DNA from: an uncultured Acidimicrobiales bacterium
GTDB taxonomy: Bacteria; Actinomycetota; Acidimicrobiia; Acidimicrobiales; SHLQ01
Reading direction: 5' to 3'
DNA: 64,000 bases
Assembly: GCA_938038785.1 (NCBI GenBank)
Contig: CALHTB010000039.1
Coordinates: 36,147 to 100,146 of the forward strand
The first letter of the stretch is position 1. The number at the start of each line of letters is the position of its first letter. The position numbers and the translations under genes were made by a program. The notes under the pieces are model-generated. The model had not been told where the DNA came from. It did no database searches and worked only from the letters and a program-made list of their open reading frames with translations. Shown here in pieces: positions 49,233 to 59,446 of this stretch.

Positions 49233-50321
49233 CTACAGCGTGATGAGTGGCTGCTTGGGGCTGCGGGTGAGGGGCTCTGCCCCAACGGTGGTGACCGCAA
49301 CGGTGTCTTCCCAGCGAACTCCCCCAACGTCGGGGATGTACACGCCAGGCTCGACAGTGACGATGTGGCCAGGGGCGAGCGTAGCAGTGGACGAGCTGCT
49401 CACCGACGGCGCCTCGTGGATATCGAGGCCCACACCGTGTCCGGTTCCATGGGTGAAATACTCGCCGTAACCGGCGTCGGTGATCGACGTGCGACATGTC
49501 GAGTCGATTTCAGAGGTTCCAACGCCGGGGCGAACGGCGTCTACTCCGGCTTGCTGGGCGACCAACACCACGTCGAGCATCTCTTGTTGTTGCGACGTTG
49601 GTGGGCCGAAAACGAACGATCGGGTCATGTCGGACCGGTAGCCATTCACCGTGGCTCCGCTGTCGATGATGAGTAGGTCTCCAGCTTGGATTACTCGATC
49701 GGTCGGCTCGTGGTGGGGCTTGGCCGAGTTCGGTCCTGATGCCACGATGATCTCGAAACTCGGAACCGCCCCAGCGATATCGAACATGTGCTGGGCGAGA
49801 CGGCGGGCAACATCAACTTCGGTAAGACCAGGGCGCAGCTCGTCGATGAGCAACGTAAGGGCGTTGTCACCCACTTCTGCTGCCGCCCGAAGCTGAGCGA
49901 TCTCGTGCTCTGTCTTGAACTCGCGAAGGGCTTCGATGGCGCCTGTCGTTGCCACGACGCGCTCGCGGCCAAACTCGGATTGAAACGACTCGGCATCGGT
50001 CCACGAGATATGGCCAGCTTCCAACCCGATCGACCCGGCGCTCTCAAGAAGCCGCTCGAGCTCTTTGAGACCATTGCCGGAGGCGATGACGACGTCGACG
50101 TTGGGGGCGTGTGCTTCGATTTCGTCTGCGGCCCACTTGGTGTATCGGCGGTCGGTGATGAGCTGCACCGAGTCAGGGCGGATGAGCACGGTGCCGTTAC
50201 TTCCGGTAAAGCCGGTGATGTAGCGGATGTTCGTGGGCGCCGAAACGATCAGCGCGTCGAGGCCATGGTCGTCGAGAAGTTCTCGCAGTTGTGCTGTCCG
50301 AGCGCCCCCAGCGCTACTCAC
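49233..50321 (-). CDS. M24 family Xaa-Pro aminopeptidase/dipeptidase
   Basis: [55 protein letters not shown]. Confidence 0.92.
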   Translation of the reverse strand: MSSAGGARTAQLRELLDDHGLDALIVSAPTNIRYITGFTGSNGTVLIRPDSVQLITDRRYTKWAADEIEAHAPNVDVVIASGNGLKELERLLESAGSIGLEAGHISWTDAESFQSEFGRERVVATTGAIEALREFKTEHEIAQLRAAAEVGDNALTLLIDELRPGLTEVDVARRLAQHMFDIAGAVPSFEIIVASGPNSAKPHHEPTDRVIQAGDLLIIDSGATVNGYRSDMTRSFVFGPPTSQQQEMLDVVLVAQQAGVDAVRPGVGTSEIDSTCRTSITDAGYGEYFTHGTGHGVGLDIHEAPSVSSSSTATLAPGHIVTVEPGVYIPDVGGVRWEDTVAVTTVGAEPLTRSPKQPLITL

Positions 50322-51367
50322 GAGACGAAACGTTCATAGCTTGCGGCTAACAGGTCGATATCCACCCCGGTGACAACCTCACAACCCTGAGCGCTATCGA
50401 GAATGAACGTGATGCCGTCGAGCGCCTTCTTGTCACGTGCAAGCAACGGCGCAATGTCGTCGAACCTAGGAGCACCGGGTGGGAGCATCGGCAAGTCATA
50501 GCCAGCGAGCACTGCACGGTGCTGTTCGACTCTTGCCGCATCGATCCGACCCATATCGAGTGCCACTTCAGCAGCGTAGGCAATACCGATCGCAACCGCC
50601 TCGCCGTGCAGCAGCTCGTGGTTGCCAAGCGTCTCCAGCGCGTGACCAAGGGTGTGCCCGTAGTTGAGCAGCGCCCGCGAGCCACCTTCTCTCTCGTCAC
50701 CCATCACTGCGTTGGCCTTTAGCTGAACCGACGCAACCACCCGTTCGATGAGTTCGTCGGCGGCAAGGCGGCCGTCAATAAGATCGGCGGTCGAGAGCTC
50801 GTTCATCTGGCCGTCGTCGAGAAAGTGATACTTCGCGAGTTCGCCGAGGCCGGCGCGGTAGTGACGTGCTGGCAGTGTTTCGAGCGTGTCGACATCGCAC
50901 AGCACAGCACGGGGTTGCCAGTAGGTGCCGACGAGGTTTTTTCCCTCAGCGAGGTTCACCCCGGTCTTGCCGCCGATTGCGGCATCGATTTGGCCGAGGA
51001 GCGATGTGGCGACGTGGATAACCGGAATTCCCCGGTGGTAGACCGAGGCTGCGAACCCGGCGACGTCGGTGACGATGCCGCCACCCACGCCCACTACGAC
51101 GTCGTTGCGGTTCAGTCCCCATTGGGTCCACTCGCGGGTGAGGCGCTCGATGGTGTCGATGGTCTTGTGCTCTTCGCCCTGCCCGATGTGAAAGACGCGC
51201 TGGTCCACACCGCTGTCGACCTCGATGCCAATCGACTCCTGAGTCACGATGGCAACTTTGCGGGCGTTTGCCGGAATATGTTCGGCCAACCGATACCGCG
51301 TACCCGACCCAATCTCGACGGGATAGGAACGATCGCCCAGGTCGACGGTAACGGTTTGTTGGTTCAC
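50318..51367 (-). CDS. aroB: 3-dehydroquinate synthase
   Basis: GVGGGIVTDVAGFAASVYHRGIPVIHVATSLLGQIDAAIGGKTGVN. Confidence 0.96.
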   Translation of the reverse strand: MNQQTVTVDLGDRSYPVEIGSGTRYRLAEHIPANARKVAIVTQESIGIEVDSGVDQRVFHIGQGEEHKTIDTIERLTREWTQWGLNRNDVVVGVGGGIVTDVAGFAASVYHRGIPVIHVATSLLGQIDAAIGGKTGVNLAEGKNLVGTYWQPRAVLCDVDTLETLPARHYRAGLGELAKYHFLDDGQMNELSTADLIDGRLAADELIERVVASVQLKANAVMGDEREGGSRALLNYGHTLGHALETLGNHELLHGEAVAIGIAYAAEVALDMGRIDAARVEQHRAVLAGYDLPMLPPGAPRFDDIAPLLARDKKALDGITFILDSAQGCEVVTGVDIDLLAASYERFVS

Positions 51368-51387
51368 ACCTTCAGCTTAGGAACGCC

Positions 51388-52230
51388 TTAGGCAAGAATG
51401 CTCGCACCGTCGAGCAGCTGGTTTGAAAAGAGGATCAGGGCGAGAGCGCTGGCTGCCAAGGCCGGGCCAAACGGCATCTGTGTTTTCAGCAGCGGAAGAA
51501 GGCTGCCGTCTTCCTGGATCGCGGGGAAATCGGGGTCGGGCATGAAGTCGGCACCGAAAATCCGTCGGCCGATTCCAACGAAGAGGCCGGTGAACACCCC
51601 GAGGATCATTCCAAAGAGAAACGCCCAGACTGCAAGACGGGCAGCGTCGATACCAGTCTCGGCAACCCATCCAAGAAAAAGCCCAAGCAGAAGTCCGAGT
51701 TTCACATCGCCAAATGCGAGGCCTGCTGGCATGACCAGGTTAGGAACGAGCAAGACAAAGCTATAGGCCAACATCACAATGAGACCTCGAACGAAGTGAT
51801 CGACCGAACCGGTGGCGAATGAGAAGATCCCGAGCATGCCAATGCCGATATACAGCGATGGAAAGACCAGCTTGTCGGGCAAACGGAATCGGGCAAAGTC
51901 GACAGCCGAAAGAGCGATGACGCTCGCCGAAAGGAATAGCAGCGGCACTAATTGCCACTTGGCGCCCACTACTGCGCCGACAAGAGCGAAGACCAGGCCA
52001 GTCGCTACCGCGATTGGAAGTCGGCCGGCGGAGACAGCCTCGCCGCAGTTCGAGCAGGCGCTTCCGGCCGAGCGAATCGGCGACAAGCCAGCGGTGCCCT
52101 TTGGCGTATTGCACGCTGCACAGGCTGTGGGAGTGTGTCCGCCGCCCCCATTGTCAGGTACCACCTCGGCAATAAGCGCCAGGATCGCTCCACAAATGAG
52201 CCCGCCGATGGCAAGCAGCGCAATGAGCAT
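51388..52230 (-). CDS. A24 family prepilin peptidase-like protein
   Basis: Two CxxC-type pairs, SAVDFARFRLPDKLVFP and GDVKLGLLLGLFLG aspartate motifs, polytopic. Confidence 0.82.
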   Translation of the reverse strand: MLIALLAIGGLICGAILALIAEVVPDNGGGGHTPTACAACNTPKGTAGLSPIRSAGSACSNCGEAVSAGRLPIAVATGLVFALVGAVVGAKWQLVPLLFLSASVIALSAVDFARFRLPDKLVFPSLYIGIGMLGIFSFATGSVDHFVRGLIVMLAYSFVLLVPNLVMPAGLAFGDVKLGLLLGLFLGWVAETGIDAARLAVWAFLFGMILGVFTGLFVGIGRRIFGADFMPDPDFPAIQEDGSLLPLLKTQMPFGPALAASALALILFSNQLLDGASILA

Positions 52231-53783
52231 TAGTCGCGACGCAAGAACTTCAGCACGCTTCCGCGGTCCTCGTCGTCGACCTCTTCGTCCGCTAGCAGCG
52301 TGTCGAGAGCTCCGAATGGGTTCTCGTCAGCTGTTGGTGCCGCTGGTGCATCAGGTGTGAACGTGTCGTCGAGCGCCCAGTTGCCAGACCCTACTTGCTG
52401 GTCGTCCATTTGGCTGAGCGTTGCGAGGTCACTGAGGACCTCACCAGCGACGGCGGTTGATTCGAGCGCTGCCTCGGGCGGTACCGCGTTAAAGACCTCT
52501 GCACCCACGTGCTCGGTTGGAGCCAGCGGCATTGGGGCAAGCTCAGCTGCAGGGTTGACAGCAGCGACGCCGGGTTGCGCAGCGTCATAGGACGGTGAGT
52601 GATCGCTAGCCCAGCCGTCGTCTTCGCTTACCGGAGCAGGTGCGGGTGCGGGTGCGGGTTCGGGAGTTGGAGCCGGTGCGAGTGCAGGTGCTGGTGCTGG
52701 TGCTGGTGCGGGCGCAGCTGGAGCAGGAGCAGGAGCAGGAGCAGGTGCTACCTCGGCCACTGGCGCAACAGGTTCTGGTGCAAACTCAGCGGCTGGGGCT
52801 TCGAACGCGGGCTCAAAGTTGGCAACCGGAGCCGGCGCGGGAGCGAGGTTTGACTCAGGCATTGCTGGGGCTTCAAGGGGTGCATCAAAGGCCGACGGCG
52901 CTGCAACCGGTGCGGGCGCCTCAAATGCTGCCGGGGCTTCGGCGACTGGCTCGGCGACGGCGGAGGGGGCTTGCACGGGAATCGATGCGTCCGGAATGGG
53001 AGGTGCCTGGGGGGCTGCGGTTTCTGCAATCGGCGCTGCGGGGGCTGGAGCAGCTGCTACCGGAGTTGGGGCGGGCGCAACAGCCTCAGGAAATTCTGGA
53101 ACCTGCGGAGCGTCCAGCGGTTCGACCTCGAGCTCAACAGTAGGAACGGCGGCCTCGACCTCCACGGTCTCGATCTCTGTTTCAGGTGAAGCCACATCGG
53201 CTTCGTCGATTGCAGGAACCTCAAGCGACATCGGATCGATCTCTTCAACGCTTAGGAGTCCGGCGTTGGTCATGTCGAGTACCAGCAGCGATGCGCTGAG
53301 CAGACCCTGTTGAGTTTGCGCCGCAAGCTGCAACGAGGTCTTGCCCTCTCCGATGATCTCGAGGGTCTTCCACCACTCGGGTTGGATCGTGACCGAGCCG
53401 TCGAGTTCGGTGTTTCGCACGAGCAGGTGGTTGGGGGTTGGGATCTGTTCCTCGACCTCGTGCCACTTCTCTGCGATTTCCGCGGTGCGCGAGAGAACCG
53501 AGGTCACGTCCTCACAGTTGTCGGTGTCAATTGGCTCTTGGTCCTCGTCGAAGAAAAAGGTTCCGTCGAGCTCTGAAACGATGTAGTAGGTCGCTTCAGC
53601 GGCATCGTCACCGGACTCACGAATGAAGGAGTACTCGCACTGCGCAACGGTACCTTCAGACATCACGTACGTAGCCGTGCCCATCTCAGTTGTAATGTCG
53701 AGCTGGCCGGTGGCCTCTCGTTGCGCCAAGAATTCGAGGACCTCGGTAATACCGAGCGTCGTAAGGGTGCCTTGTAGGGACAT
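52230..53783 (-). CDS. DUF4388 (PATAN-like) domain protein with long Pro/Ala/Glu low-complexity tail
   Basis: MSLQGTLTTLGITEVLEFLAQREATGQLDI; APAPAPAPAAPAPAPAPAP tract; start CAT at 53781-53783. Confidence 0.75.
   Translation of the reverse strand: MSLQGTLTTLGITEVLEFLAQREATGQLDITTEMGTATYVMSEGTVAQCEYSFIRESGDDAAEATYYIVSELDGTFFFDEDQEPIDTDNCEDVTSVLSRTAEIAEKWHEVEEQIPTPNHLLVRNTELDGSVTIQPEWWKTLEIIGEGKTSLQLAAQTQQGLLSASLLVLDMTNAGLLSVEEIDPMSLEVPAIDEADVASPETEIETVEVEAAVPTVELEVEPLDAPQVPEFPEAVAPAPTPVAAAPAPAAPIAETAAPQAPPIPDASIPVQAPSAVAEPVAEAPAAFEAPAPVAAPSAFDAPLEAPAMPESNLAPAPAPVANFEPAFEAPAAEFAPEPVAPVAEVAPAPAPAPAPAAPAPAPAPAPALAPAPTPEPAPAPAPAPVSEDDGWASDHSPSYDAAQPGVAAVNPAAELAPMPLAPTEHVGAEVFNAVPPEAALESTAVAGEVLSDLATLSQMDDQQVGSGNWALDDTFTPDAPAAPTADENPFGALDTLLADEEVDDEDRGSVLKFLRRD
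52628..52750. repeat. Purine/GC-rich simple-sequence tract encoding the PA-repeat
   Basis: Runs of GGTGCG/GGTGCT and GGAGCA hexamers. Confidence 0.85.
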
Positions 53784-53867
53784 GAGGACTCCGTCAGGTG
53801 CGTGTTCATCCCCGATCGGCACTTCGAACCGAAAGTTAAAGACGAATCTCCCAGTTTTGGGCAGCCG

Positions 53868-54698
53868 CTACGACCCTGCGTAGCGGGCAGCCTGCCGCAG
53901 TACCTCAAGCGGTGCGGCGTGGCCTGTCCAGGCTTCGAACTGTTCTGCTGCTTGCCCAACGAGCATGGAAAGCCCGTCGACGACAGTGAGGTCGCGCGCC
54001 TGTGCCGCCACCAAGAGTGGTGTAGCCAGCGGGTGATACACGATATCGACGACGACGACGTCGCCACGTAGTGCGTTGACATCGAAGGGCACGGCATCGC
54101 TCTGTTGAGTTTCGGCCATCCCCAGCGGCGTGGCGTTCACGACTACGTCAGCCTCAGCAAACGCCTCGATCGGCCCCGGTTTGGCGTCATCGCCCGCAAT
54201 CTCGGCAGCTTGACGCGCACGATCGGGATCTCGAGCCACGACGACGACGTTCGCTCCACTCGACGCGCACGCGTGGATAATGGCTCGTGCCGCTCCCCCG
54301 GCACCAAACACGCCTACGACTTTCCCGTCGAGCTCAACCCCAGCGTCGTGCCGGAGCCCCGAGACAAAACCTGCGCCGTCGGTGTTGTTCCCAATGAGGT
54401 GACCATCGTTGTTCGTGATGTGGTTCACGGCTCCGAGCGTTTGGGCTACGGGTGTGACCTCATCCAATGCGTCGATCACGTCGACCTTGTGAGGCATGGT
54501 GACAGAGAGCCCGCGGATCCCGAGGGTCCGCATCGCTGCTGCTGCTGCTGCCCCTTGACCTGGTCGAACCGGCAGCGCGGTGTACACGAGATCGACGCCT
54601 GATGCCTTCGCAGCTGCGTTATGAATCGCCGGTGAGCGAGAATGCTCGACGGGCCACCCAATGACGGCGGCGAGCAATGTCGCGCCAGATATCGGCAC
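53868..54698 (-). CDS. aroE: Shikimate dehydrogenase
   Basis: IGWPVEHSRSPAIHNAA, SVTMPHKVDVIDALD, VFGAGGAARAIIHACA. Confidence 0.94.
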   Translation of the reverse strand: MPISGATLLAAVIGWPVEHSRSPAIHNAAAKASGVDLVYTALPVRPGQGAAAAAAMRTLGIRGLSVTMPHKVDVIDALDEVTPVAQTLGAVNHITNNDGHLIGNNTDGAGFVSGLRHDAGVELDGKVVGVFGAGGAARAIIHACASSGANVVVVARDPDRARQAAEIAGDDAKPGPIEAFAEADVVVNATPLGMAETQQSDAVPFDVNALRGDVVVVDIVYHPLATPLLVAAQARDLTVVDGLSMLVGQAAEQFEAWTGHAAPLEVLRQAARYAGS

Positions 54699-56245
54699 TA
54701 GCAGTAGCCGCGTTCCACGCAGACCTGCTTAGCTGCTTGGAACTCGGCATCGGTCACCGCGAACGTGTGCCCGCCGTCTTCCTCGGTGCGAACGTAGAAC
54801 AGCCAGTCACCGACATCAGGGTTCAGTGCTGCACGAATGGCCTTCTCACCCGGCGAGGCGATTGGCGTTGGCGGCAGACCGTAGTTCTGTAGGTTTCGAG
54901 TGTTCCACGGCGACTCGCTTGAAAGATCCTCGGAGTTGAGGTCGGCACACGGCTTTTGAGCTGCGTAACAGGACGTGGCGTCGATGCCCAGCGAGAAACG
55001 CCCGTTGGCGAGGCGGTTGTAGATCACGCGGGAGATTCGGCCGAGATCTTCATCGATGAGGTACTCCTCTTCGATAAGCGACGCAATGACGAGCACTTCA
55101 TAGTCGGTGAGCTCGAGTTGTTCGATAATTGGTGCTCGCCCGTTCTCGTCGACGGCTTCGGTGAACTTCAACTCCATGGTGTCGGCCATACGGCGAAGGA
55201 TGTCGAGCGTGTCGGACTCCTTCTTCTCGTCGATCTGATAGGTCGCCGGGAAGAGAAGCCCTTCCTTGCCGCTGCCGGTTGGATCTGGACTGTCGGGACG
55301 CGGCCGCTCTGGAACACCGGTGAGGCCGACGCTGACGAGCGTCGCTTGCAGATCAGATTCGAGATCGGCCTTCGCAAACGACGGGTTCTCGGCGTTGAGC
55401 ACGTCGATGATCTCTTCGAGGCGAAGACCCTCGGGGATCGTGATCGAGAAGAACTTTGGCGGCACTGGTCCGACGCCTTGTAGGCAGTCCAAAGCTTCCT
55501 CGAACGACATGTTCTCTTGGAGGCAGGTGTATTCGCCGGCCAAGAAGTCGCCATCCTGATTGTCGCTGACCCAATAGCGAAACAGCGTCGGATTGGCGAT
55601 GACATCAGCCGCGAACAATTGTTGGGTGACCTTGTTGGCAGTGGCACCTGGTTCGATGGTGAACTCGACTGGAGCACCTGGGTCACCGGGCGGGTCGTAC
55701 TGGTTGTCCCACCAGGTGCCGATGCGGCCGTACACGCTGAACACGGCAAAGCCGATCAGGAACGCAATGACTGCGAACCGAAAGACCGGCCCGGTACGGC
55801 GCGGCATACGAACCCAGTCGCGGCGGTCGATGACCTCGACGGGCTCTGGTGCATCCTGGAGCACCATGACTTCTTGCACGTTCGATGGCGGAGCCTCAGG
55901 GTCGGGCCACGTGCCAACGCCAATCGGGGCTTCGCCGAATACATCGTCGTGCGGCTCGTCAAAGAGAGGCGATGGCGTTGTGCTAGGTGTCGCCGCGGTA
56001 AGGGTCGCGGTGGCACCGGCTGGGTGGTCAGAGCCCGCCGCACCCTCTGCTGGGTGCGAGCCCTTCGCTCCGGTCGGTCGGGCGAGCGTGGCATTCGACG
56101 GCCGCGGGCCTGGGGCGCGGCGGTCGGGGTCGGCCTGCACTGGGCCGAAGCGGCTCAGGAGCTTGTCGACACCCGTTGGAGCGTCGTTGGTCGGCCGCGG
56201 GCCGGGCTTCTTCTTGCTTGCGGAGTCTTCGTCACCTGATGTCAT
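54698..56245 (-). CDS. mltG: Endolytic murein transglycosylase (YceG/MltG)
   Basis: FTIEPGATANKVTQQL..., VLVIASLIEEEYLIDEDLGRISRVIYNRL; acidic/Pro-rich N-tail then one TM. Confidence 0.9.
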   Translation of the reverse strand: MTSGDEDSASKKKPGPRPTNDAPTGVDKLLSRFGPVQADPDRRAPGPRPSNATLARPTGAKGSHPAEGAAGSDHPAGATATLTAATPSTTPSPLFDEPHDDVFGEAPIGVGTWPDPEAPPSNVQEVMVLQDAPEPVEVIDRRDWVRMPRRTGPVFRFAVIAFLIGFAVFSVYGRIGTWWDNQYDPPGDPGAPVEFTIEPGATANKVTQQLFAADVIANPTLFRYWVSDNQDGDFLAGEYTCLQENMSFEEALDCLQGVGPVPPKFFSITIPEGLRLEEIIDVLNAENPSFAKADLESDLQATLVSVGLTGVPERPRPDSPDPTGSGKEGLLFPATYQIDEKKESDTLDILRRMADTMELKFTEAVDENGRAPIIEQLELTDYEVLVIASLIEEEYLIDEDLGRISRVIYNRLANGRFSLGIDATSCYAAQKPCADLNSEDLSSESPWNTRNLQNYGLPPTPIASPGEKAIRAALNPDVGDWLFYVRTEEDGGHTFAVTDAEFQAAKQVCVERGYC

Positions 56246-56670
56246 GAGTGCTCTTTGTCCATCCAACCTTGAAGGATCACTTGCGCCGCCACCATATCGA
56301 CCATGTCTTTGCGATTTCGGCCAGGCACGTTCTGCTCGTCGAGCAACCGATGTGCCGTAACCGTTGTCAGCCGCTCATCGTAGGTCACGATGGGCACCGA
56401 AAGGGTGGCAGCTAGCCGTTTGATGACCGCCTTGGTGCGTTTCACAGCACTCCCCTCCTGGCCATCGAGTTGCAGCGGAAGGCCAACGACTAGCACGGAC
56501 GGCTCCCATTCGGCTACGAGCTCAGCGATTCGTCGATCCGCGGCGGCGCGATCCGCAGCAGGAATTACCTCGAGGGGAGTCGCAACCGCCTGCTCGTCAT
56601 CGCTGAGCGCGACGCCGATTCGGTCGGTTCCAAGGTCGAGCCCGATCGCTCGCCCTGGCCGATCGCTCAC
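56242..56670 (-). CDS. ruvX: Putative pre-16S rRNA nuclease (YqgF/RuvX)
   Basis: AIGLDLGTDRIGVALSD, VVGLPLQLDGQEG, TYDERLTTVTAHRLL. Confidence 0.93.
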   Translation of the reverse strand: MSDRPGRAIGLDLGTDRIGVALSDDEQAVATPLEVIPAADRAAADRRIAELVAEWEPSVLVVGLPLQLDGQEGSAVKRTKAVIKRLAATLSVPIVTYDERLTTVTAHRLLDEQNVPGRNRKDMVDMVAAQVILQGWMDKEHS

Positions 56671-59234
56671 GCCGAAGCGCCCCCGCTCGATTCCCGTAGA
56701 AGATCGAGTGCAGCGTCGAGTTGCTCAGGGTCACGTCCGCCGGCCACGGAGAGGTCGGGGGCTTTCTTGCCACCGCCGCCAACAAGTTTTGCTGCCGGCG
56801 CAAGCCACTCCCCTGCGTGCAGTGGCGAACCTTCGGCTACAGCACCCACGAGAGCGACACCGCCGCCTTCGAGTGCCGCGCCAAGACCGACTGACAGCGC
56901 GCCCTTGTCACGAATCGCAACGGCGAGGTCTCGAAGGGAATCGCGGTCGAGCCCGTCGATACGAGCGACGACAACTCCCTCAACTGCCGTGGCTGCGAGC
57001 TCGTCCGCCTGACCAACTGCGTTAGCGCGCTTTGCCGCGGCGAGCTCCTTGCGAAGCTCGGCCAGTTCGGCCATGCGGCGCTCGACGCCGTTCACGACAT
57101 CGTCGACCGGGACACCCAACGTGTCGGCGATGGCCGCGGTCGTTGCTTCCTCCGCGCGCAGCAGCTCGATGGTCGAACCACCCGTCACTGCCTCAACTCG
57201 TCGAATGTTCGAGCCAATCGAGCTTTCCGACACGATCTTCATCAATCCGATATCACCCAGCGCATGCACATGCGTGCCACCGCACAGCTCGACCGAGTTC
57301 GGACCCGCGTCGAGCACACGGACGACGTCACCGTACTTGTCGCCGAAGAAGGCAATGGCGCCCTTCTCCTTCGCTTCGTCCATCGACATTTCGACGTGGC
57401 GCGTCTCGGGGTTCGCGAGAACATCGGCATTCACCATGTCTTCGATCTCTTGCATCTGCTCGGTCGTCACGCCTTCGAAGTGGCTGAAGTCGAAGCGCAG
57501 CCGATCCGGGCCAACCATCGACCCTTGCTGCTGAACATGGTCGCCGAGCACCCGGCGAAGTGCAGCGTGCAGCAGATGGGTGCCGGTGTGGTTGCGGCGA
57601 ATGGCCGCGCGGCGATCGGTGTCGATCGAAGCCACGACGGCGTCGCCCACATTGAGCACGGCTTGAGCGCCCTCGACGTGATGAAGACTCAGCGATGGCA
57701 CCCCGTAGGTGCAGTCGGTGACCGAAACCGAGCCGTTGGGGCCGGTGATGGTGCCGGTGTCGCCGATCTGACCGCCCGATTCGGCGTAGAACGGGGTGCT
57801 GTCGAGGACGACGCCTTCGGCGCCAACCCAAAGGACCGTGGCGGCCACATCGACGAGCTCGTCGCGTCCCACGAAATTGGTCGCGCCATGTTCGTCGACG
57901 AGTGCGACGAACTCGGACACGTCGACTGTTGCGCTCTTGGACTTCTGGTCGGCCTTTGCCATCTCACGCTGATTCGCCATCGCTGCAGCGAAGCCGTCGG
58001 TGTCAACCGAACCGTTGCGCTCTTCGACGATCTCCTGGGTGAGTTCGAGCGGGAACCCGAACGTGTCGTGGAGCTTGAAGGCCACCTCGCCGGGCAACGG
58101 ACCGTCGAGTCCGTCCATCTCGGCATCGAGGATGTTCAAACCCTTTTCGATCGTCTGGCGGAAGTTGATCTCTTCGCGCTCAACGATGTCTTTGATCTTC
58201 GTTTCGTTCTCGCGAATCTCGGGGTAGTCGTCGCCCATGATCTCCACGACCGTCGAGACGAGGCGAGGCATAGCCGGGTCGCTGACGCCCAGCAGGTACG
58301 CATGGCGAATGGCTCGACGCATGATGCGACGCAGCACGTACCCGCGACCTTCGTTGGAAGGGAACACGCCGTCGTTGATCATGAACGTGGTGGAGCGGGC
58401 GTGATCGGCCAAGATGCGCAGCGACACGTCGGACTTGGGGTCAGCACCGTCGGCAACGCCGCTGATCTCGCTGGCCGAGTTGAGCAGCGCCATGACCTCG
58501 TCGGTCTCCCATACCGAACCAACGCCCTGAAGGACGGTGAGGATTCGTTCGAGGCCTGCGCCGGTGTCGATCGATGGCTTTGGCAGCGGGATCTGCTCGC
58601 CGTCAGGCTGCTGGTCGAACTGCATGAACACAAGGTTCCAGATCTCGACGAAACGAGCGTCTGCGTCGAGGTTCTCGGGCCCACCGTCGGGGCCGTACTC
58701 GGGTCCCAGGTCATAGAAGATCTCCGAGCACGGGCCGTTTGGACCTGTGTCGGCCATGCGCCACCAGTTGTCTTCGTCGAGGCGTTGGATTCGATCTCGT
58801 GGAACACCCACCTTGGTGGCCCAGATCTCCTCGGCCTCATCGTCGGTGAGGTGGCAGGTAACCCACAGTTTCTCGGGGTCGAGCCCAAAGCCGTTGGTGA
58901 GCAGGTCCCAGGCGAACGGAATGGCGTCTTCCTTGAAGTAATCGCCGAAGCTGAAGTTGCCCATCATCTCGAAGAACGTCAGGTGTCGTGCGGTACGGCC
59001 AACTTCATCGAGGTCGTTGTGTTTACCGCCGGCGCGAACGCACTTCTGCACGGTGGTGGCGCGGCTCCAAGGAGCTTTTTCGGTGCCCTGGAAGAATGGC
59101 TTGAACGGCACCATGCCCGAGTTGGTGAACAGCAGCGTGTCGTCGTGAGGGATGATGCTCGCCGACGCAACCGCTTCGTGGCCGCGTTCGGTAAAGAACT
59201 CGGTGAACGTGCGTCGTACTTGCTTGGCATCCAT
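56667..59234 (-). CDS. alaS: Alanyl-tRNA synthetase
   Basis: MDAKQVRRTFTEFFTERGHEAVASASIIPHDDTLLFTNSGMVPFKPFF; HTGTHLLHAALR editing motif. Confidence 0.96.
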   Translation of the reverse strand: MDAKQVRRTFTEFFTERGHEAVASASIIPHDDTLLFTNSGMVPFKPFFQGTEKAPWSRATTVQKCVRAGGKHNDLDEVGRTARHLTFFEMMGNFSFGDYFKEDAIPFAWDLLTNGFGLDPEKLWVTCHLTDDEAEEIWATKVGVPRDRIQRLDEDNWWRMADTGPNGPCSEIFYDLGPEYGPDGGPENLDADARFVEIWNLVFMQFDQQPDGEQIPLPKPSIDTGAGLERILTVLQGVGSVWETDEVMALLNSASEISGVADGADPKSDVSLRILADHARSTTFMINDGVFPSNEGRGYVLRRIMRRAIRHAYLLGVSDPAMPRLVSTVVEIMGDDYPEIRENETKIKDIVEREEINFRQTIEKGLNILDAEMDGLDGPLPGEVAFKLHDTFGFPLELTQEIVEERNGSVDTDGFAAAMANQREMAKADQKSKSATVDVSEFVALVDEHGATNFVGRDELVDVAATVLWVGAEGVVLDSTPFYAESGGQIGDTGTITGPNGSVSVTDCTYGVPSLSLHHVEGAQAVLNVGDAVVASIDTDRRAAIRRNHTGTHLLHAALRRVLGDHVQQQGSMVGPDRLRFDFSHFEGVTTEQMQEIEDMVNADVLANPETRHVEMSMDEAKEKGAIAFFGDKYGDVVRVLDAGPNSVELCGGTHVHALGDIGLMKIVSESSIGSNIRRVEAVTGGSTIELLRAEEATTAAIADTLGVPVDDVVNGVERRMAELAELRKELAAAKRANAVGQADELAATAVEGVVVARIDGLDRDSLRDLAVAIRDKGALSVGLGAALEGGGVALVGAVAEGSPLHAGEWLAPAAKLVGGGGKKAPDLSVAGGRDPEQLDAALDLLRESSGGASA

Positions 59235-59382
59235 GCGGCTAAGGCTATCGGCTTGTTTGTTTTGCTGGCCGCATGGATTACCTCTCGGACTTCCGTCTGC
59301 GACTACCGACGCTCTTCAAGAGGAACGACCAACAGCCAAAACCCGAGCTTGTATACGCACGAACGAGACGCCTCGGGCGAGA

Positions 59383-59444
59383 GGGGAACGGAGCTCGCGT
59401 AGTGACCATGTCGACCTCCGCGGATCTCGGGCGGAAGTCCCGAG
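59383..59444. repeat. Composite repeat family 2, copy C (alaS upstream)
   Basis: GGGGAACGGAGCTCGCGTAGTGACCATG 59383-59410; CTCGGG-CGGAAGT-CCCGAG 59426-59444. Confidence 0.85.
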
Positions 59445-59446
59445 AA

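Noticed and set aside
48637-49497. 286-aa EFP ORF with Arg/His-rich N-terminal extension
   Set aside because: Extension overlaps the M24 peptidase gene and is absent from normal EFP; start reset to 49200.
57264-59402. 712-aa plus-strand ORF opposite alaS
   Set aside because: Antisense shadow of the alaS coding frame; His/Arg/Val-rich composition with no domain; alaS is unambiguous.
59235-59446. Structured leader (T-box) of alaS
   Set aside because: No T-box core seen; the recognisable structure is the dispersed composite repeat.
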